Shown here: positions 6,172 to 7,476 of the stretch, piece by piece
Numbering within the stretch: position 1 is the first letter of the stretch
Layout of the letters: each line of letters opens with the position of its first letter
Assembly: GCA_910578505.1 (NCBI GenBank)
Contig: CAJTPV010000015.1
Location: 1-7,476 of the forward strand
Direction: 5' to 3'
DNA from: an uncultured Oscillospiraceae bacterium
GTDB lineage: Bacteria; Bacillota; Clostridia; Oscillospirales; Oscillospiraceae
DNA: 7,476 bases
Notes under the pieces: generated by a model
What the model was told of the DNA's origin: nothing
Databases searched by the model: none
The model's input: the letters and a program-made list of their open reading frames with translations, nothing else
Translations under genes and position numbers: made by a program

Positions 6172-6752
6172 GCCCTCTCCTCCATTGGCCATGGGCCATA
6201 TTGCCGTATGAATTCCGCCAACAGCGGGAGCTTCGCGTCTTTATCCGACAAAATCACGTTTTCCACCTGCTCTACAGGCCAATTTACCGCCAGCTGCGGG
6301 TCATCCCAACGGATGCCGCCGTCCGACGCCGGGTCGTACCGGTCTCCGCACAGGTAGCTGAACAGGGTGTCATCCTTCAACGCCAGAAAGCCGTGGGCAA
6401 AGCCCTTGGGTATGTACAGCATCTGCCGGTTTTCCGCCGTGAGATAGAACCCCTCCCATTTCCCGAAAGTCTCCGAGCCCTCCCGCAGGTCCACCGCCAC
6501 GTCGTAAGCCGCGCCGTGCAGGACCTGCACCAGCTTATCCTGGCTGTGATTCCGCTGGAAGTGGAGACCCCGGAGAACGCCTTTTTTCGAGCATGAGCGT
6601 AATTCCTCCCAGGGGGAGATGTGGATGCCGTGGGCGGCAAAAATGGATTTTTCAAAGGGCTTGGAGAGATAGCCCCGGCTGTCCTCCGCGCAGAAGGGTG
6701 CAACATGGGTCAGCCCTGGGATGGACGTTGGCTCAAATACAAAATAAGTCAT
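6168..6752 (-). CDS. rfbC: dTDP-4-dehydrorhamnose 3,5-epimerase family protein (RmlC-like)
   Basis: RmlC enzymes epimerise C3 and C5 of dTDP-4-keto-6-deoxyglucose in the cytosol, the third step of dTDP-L-rhamnose synthesis; relatives epimerise only one carbon or use CDP-sugars. Starting at ATG 6752 the protein has 194 residues, a normal length. This start has GAGGGAG 6 bases upstream (6759-6765); the ATG at 6767 lacks a Shine-Dalgarno sequence. The cupin fold shows the hallmark RGLHFQ (61-66, catalytic His64), KLVQVLHG with Lys73, YIPKGFAHGF (113-122), Tyr133 in FSYLC at the usual catalytic Tyr position, and GIRWDDP (146-152). The early SRGYLSKPF resembles the family's DxRGxF motif. All key residues seem present, so it should be active. 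It overlaps the following SDR by 4 bases. Strict 3,5- versus 3- or 5-epimerase specificity cannot be decided here; the gene symbol is used in the family sense. Confidence 0.9.
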   Translation of the reverse strand: MTYFVFEPTSIPGLTHVAPFCAEDSRGYLSKPFEKSIFAAHGIHISPWEELRSCSKKGVLRGLHFQRNHSQDKLVQVLHGAAYDVAVDLREGSETFGKWEGFYLTAENRQMLYIPKGFAHGFLALKDDTLFSYLCGDRYDPASDGGIRWDDPQLAVNWPVEQVENVILSDKDAKLPLLAEFIRQYGPWPMEERA

Positions 6753-6865
6753 TTGCCGCTCCCTCATTTCTCTGAAGAAAGTCTCTCATCTGCCTGTCCA
6801 TGCAGGCGGAAACGTCTTTGCCCGGCGGTTTTCTCTGCTGTATATGAGTCCCTCCCACAGCTTAT
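6753..6865 (-). other. Spacer between the methyltransferase-like gene and the RmlC-like gene
   Basis: A 113-base gap on the minus strand, containing the RmlC-like ribosome binding site and a small 5-bp hairpin (GCCTG 6792-6796 with CAGGC 6803-6807) without a T-run. No clear promoter was seen, so the genes are probably co-transcribed. Confidence 0.4.
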
Positions 6866-7476
6866 TCACCGCTTCTCTGTAATAAACAAATATTCCCTGC
6901 ACAGCATCCGGTGCAAAAGCTCTGAGCGCCGGTTTTCCGGAAATTCTTCCGGAATCAGGCTGTTAACCACCTGTCGGGAATCCTCATTCAAGTCAAATGG
7001 GACGGCAATGACAGCCCGCACCGTCCCCAGGATGCTCAGCGCACGATTGATCGTCTCTACAGGAATTGGATAAGCATACTCCCTGTCATAAATATCCCAC
7101 TGCCCTAAAAGATGGGCATACTCCTGAAAAGAAAAGGTATTCTTCAGCTTACAGGCCACAATTCCGCCGCTCTTGCACAGCATAAATAAATCATCCAGTA
7201 TTTTCTGCGGCTCATGGTAGCGGTTGAGCGGGCGGTCAGCAATCACATAGTCAAAATATCCAGGCAAAAATGCATCGGCCAAAAATTCCTCCCGGTCACA
7301 GAGGACGGGGCCGGTGCAAATGGTCTTCAGGTCAACCCAGTATTTAGGGTCCTGGGTAAAGGCGGACAACTCTGTTTGGAAAATCCCAACTTTCCGCAGC
7401 CAGTTTTTTATATCCAGAATAGGCGTGCCGCAGCGGACGTCCACGCCTAAAACCCGTGCGCTGGTTTTAATGCTCG
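6866..7476 (-). CDS. SAM-methyltransferase-like protein, C-terminal part (5' partial at window edge)
   Basis: The frame is open past the GTG at 7444 up to the right edge, so the real start lies outside. About 203 residues are visible. A Rossmann-like core can be traced: ARVLGVDVRCGT near the edge matches the position of methyltransferase motif I (usually VLxxGCGxG), but with Arg and Thr-Pro where Gly is expected. FDYVIADRPLNRYHEP followed by a helix and GGIVACKL corresponds to motifs II-III of the class I fold, as in FDxIxxxxxLEHxxxP and GGxxxxxxPN. The remaining C-terminal part (PFDLNED, then LCREYLFI near the end) is not recognised. Such domains are common, alone or fused to glycosyltransferases, in polysaccharide clusters, which fits the two downstream genes. 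The altered glycine motif leaves activity in doubt. What precedes it, including any fused domain, cannot be seen. Confidence 0.65.
   Translation of the reverse strand, partial: SIKTSARVLGVDVRCGTPILDIKNWLRKVGIFQTELSAFTQDPKYWVDLKTICTGPVLCDREEFLADAFLPGYFDYVIADRPLNRYHEPQKILDDLFMLCKSGGIVACKLKNTFSFQEYAHLLGQWDIYDREYAYPIPVETINRALSILGTVRAVIAVPFDLNEDSRQVVNSLIPEEFPENRRSELLHRMLCREYLFITEKR

Noticed and set aside
6784..6960. Minus-strand frame overlapping and running past the methyltransferase-like stop, with protein-like sequence (VYYREAVNKLW), possibly a frameshifted C-terminus
   Set aside because: The frame is closed by a TAA upstream inside the gene, has no ribosome binding site, and the annotated frame stays open and protein-like to its own stop; no slippery site was seen.

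Overview
The window looks like chromosomal DNA of a high-GC, anaerobic, probably spore-forming Firmicute, most likely a gut member of the Oscillospiraceae/Ruminococcaceae group. This is an inference from strong AGGAGG-type ribosome binding sites, intrinsic terminators, the ATP-type PEP carboxykinase, GC-rich codon use, and a Clostridia-style DUF4397 protein without a signal peptide. No species can be named from the sequence alone.

Left part, plus strand. Positions 2-2047 hold the 3' end of a gene open to the left edge. It encodes a Pro/Glu/Ala-rich N-terminal tail, a charged helix, and an eight-helix membrane protein with the layout of a P1B (heavy-metal) P-type ATPase. Every signature that would make it a working pump is changed: CPC reads SSS, DKTGT reads DEDLF, HP reads GN, TGDN reads TRDS, and GDGxND and TGE are not found. 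It looks like a pseudo-ATPase. A 277-bp gap follows with a good housekeeping promoter, then pckA (2325-3896), complete with all active-site motifs and closed by a 16-bp perfect-stem terminator.

Middle, plus strand. Immediately after the terminator comes a monocistronic DUF4397-like gene (4046-5107) whose N-terminal part is four 69-bp tandem repeats. Its upstream region holds a SigK-like promoter candidate and a strong Shine-Dalgarno sequence separated from the only good ATG by an 8-bp perfect hairpin. This layout could bring the two together by folding. The protein has no signal peptide. A spore-coat or spore-surface role is a reasonable, untested idea.

Right part, minus strand. After a convergent junction with nested inverted repeats, three genes read leftwards and belong to nucleotide-sugar or surface-polysaccharide metabolism: a methyltransferase-like protein cut by the right edge, an RmlC-type dTDP-4-keto-6-deoxysugar 3,5-epimerase, and an NAD(P)-dependent extended SDR coupled to it by an ATGA stop/start overlap. 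The last two probably act one after the other, epimerising and then reducing a 4-keto-6-deoxy sugar. This block is visibly less GC-rich than the left part, as is common for exchangeable polysaccharide loci.
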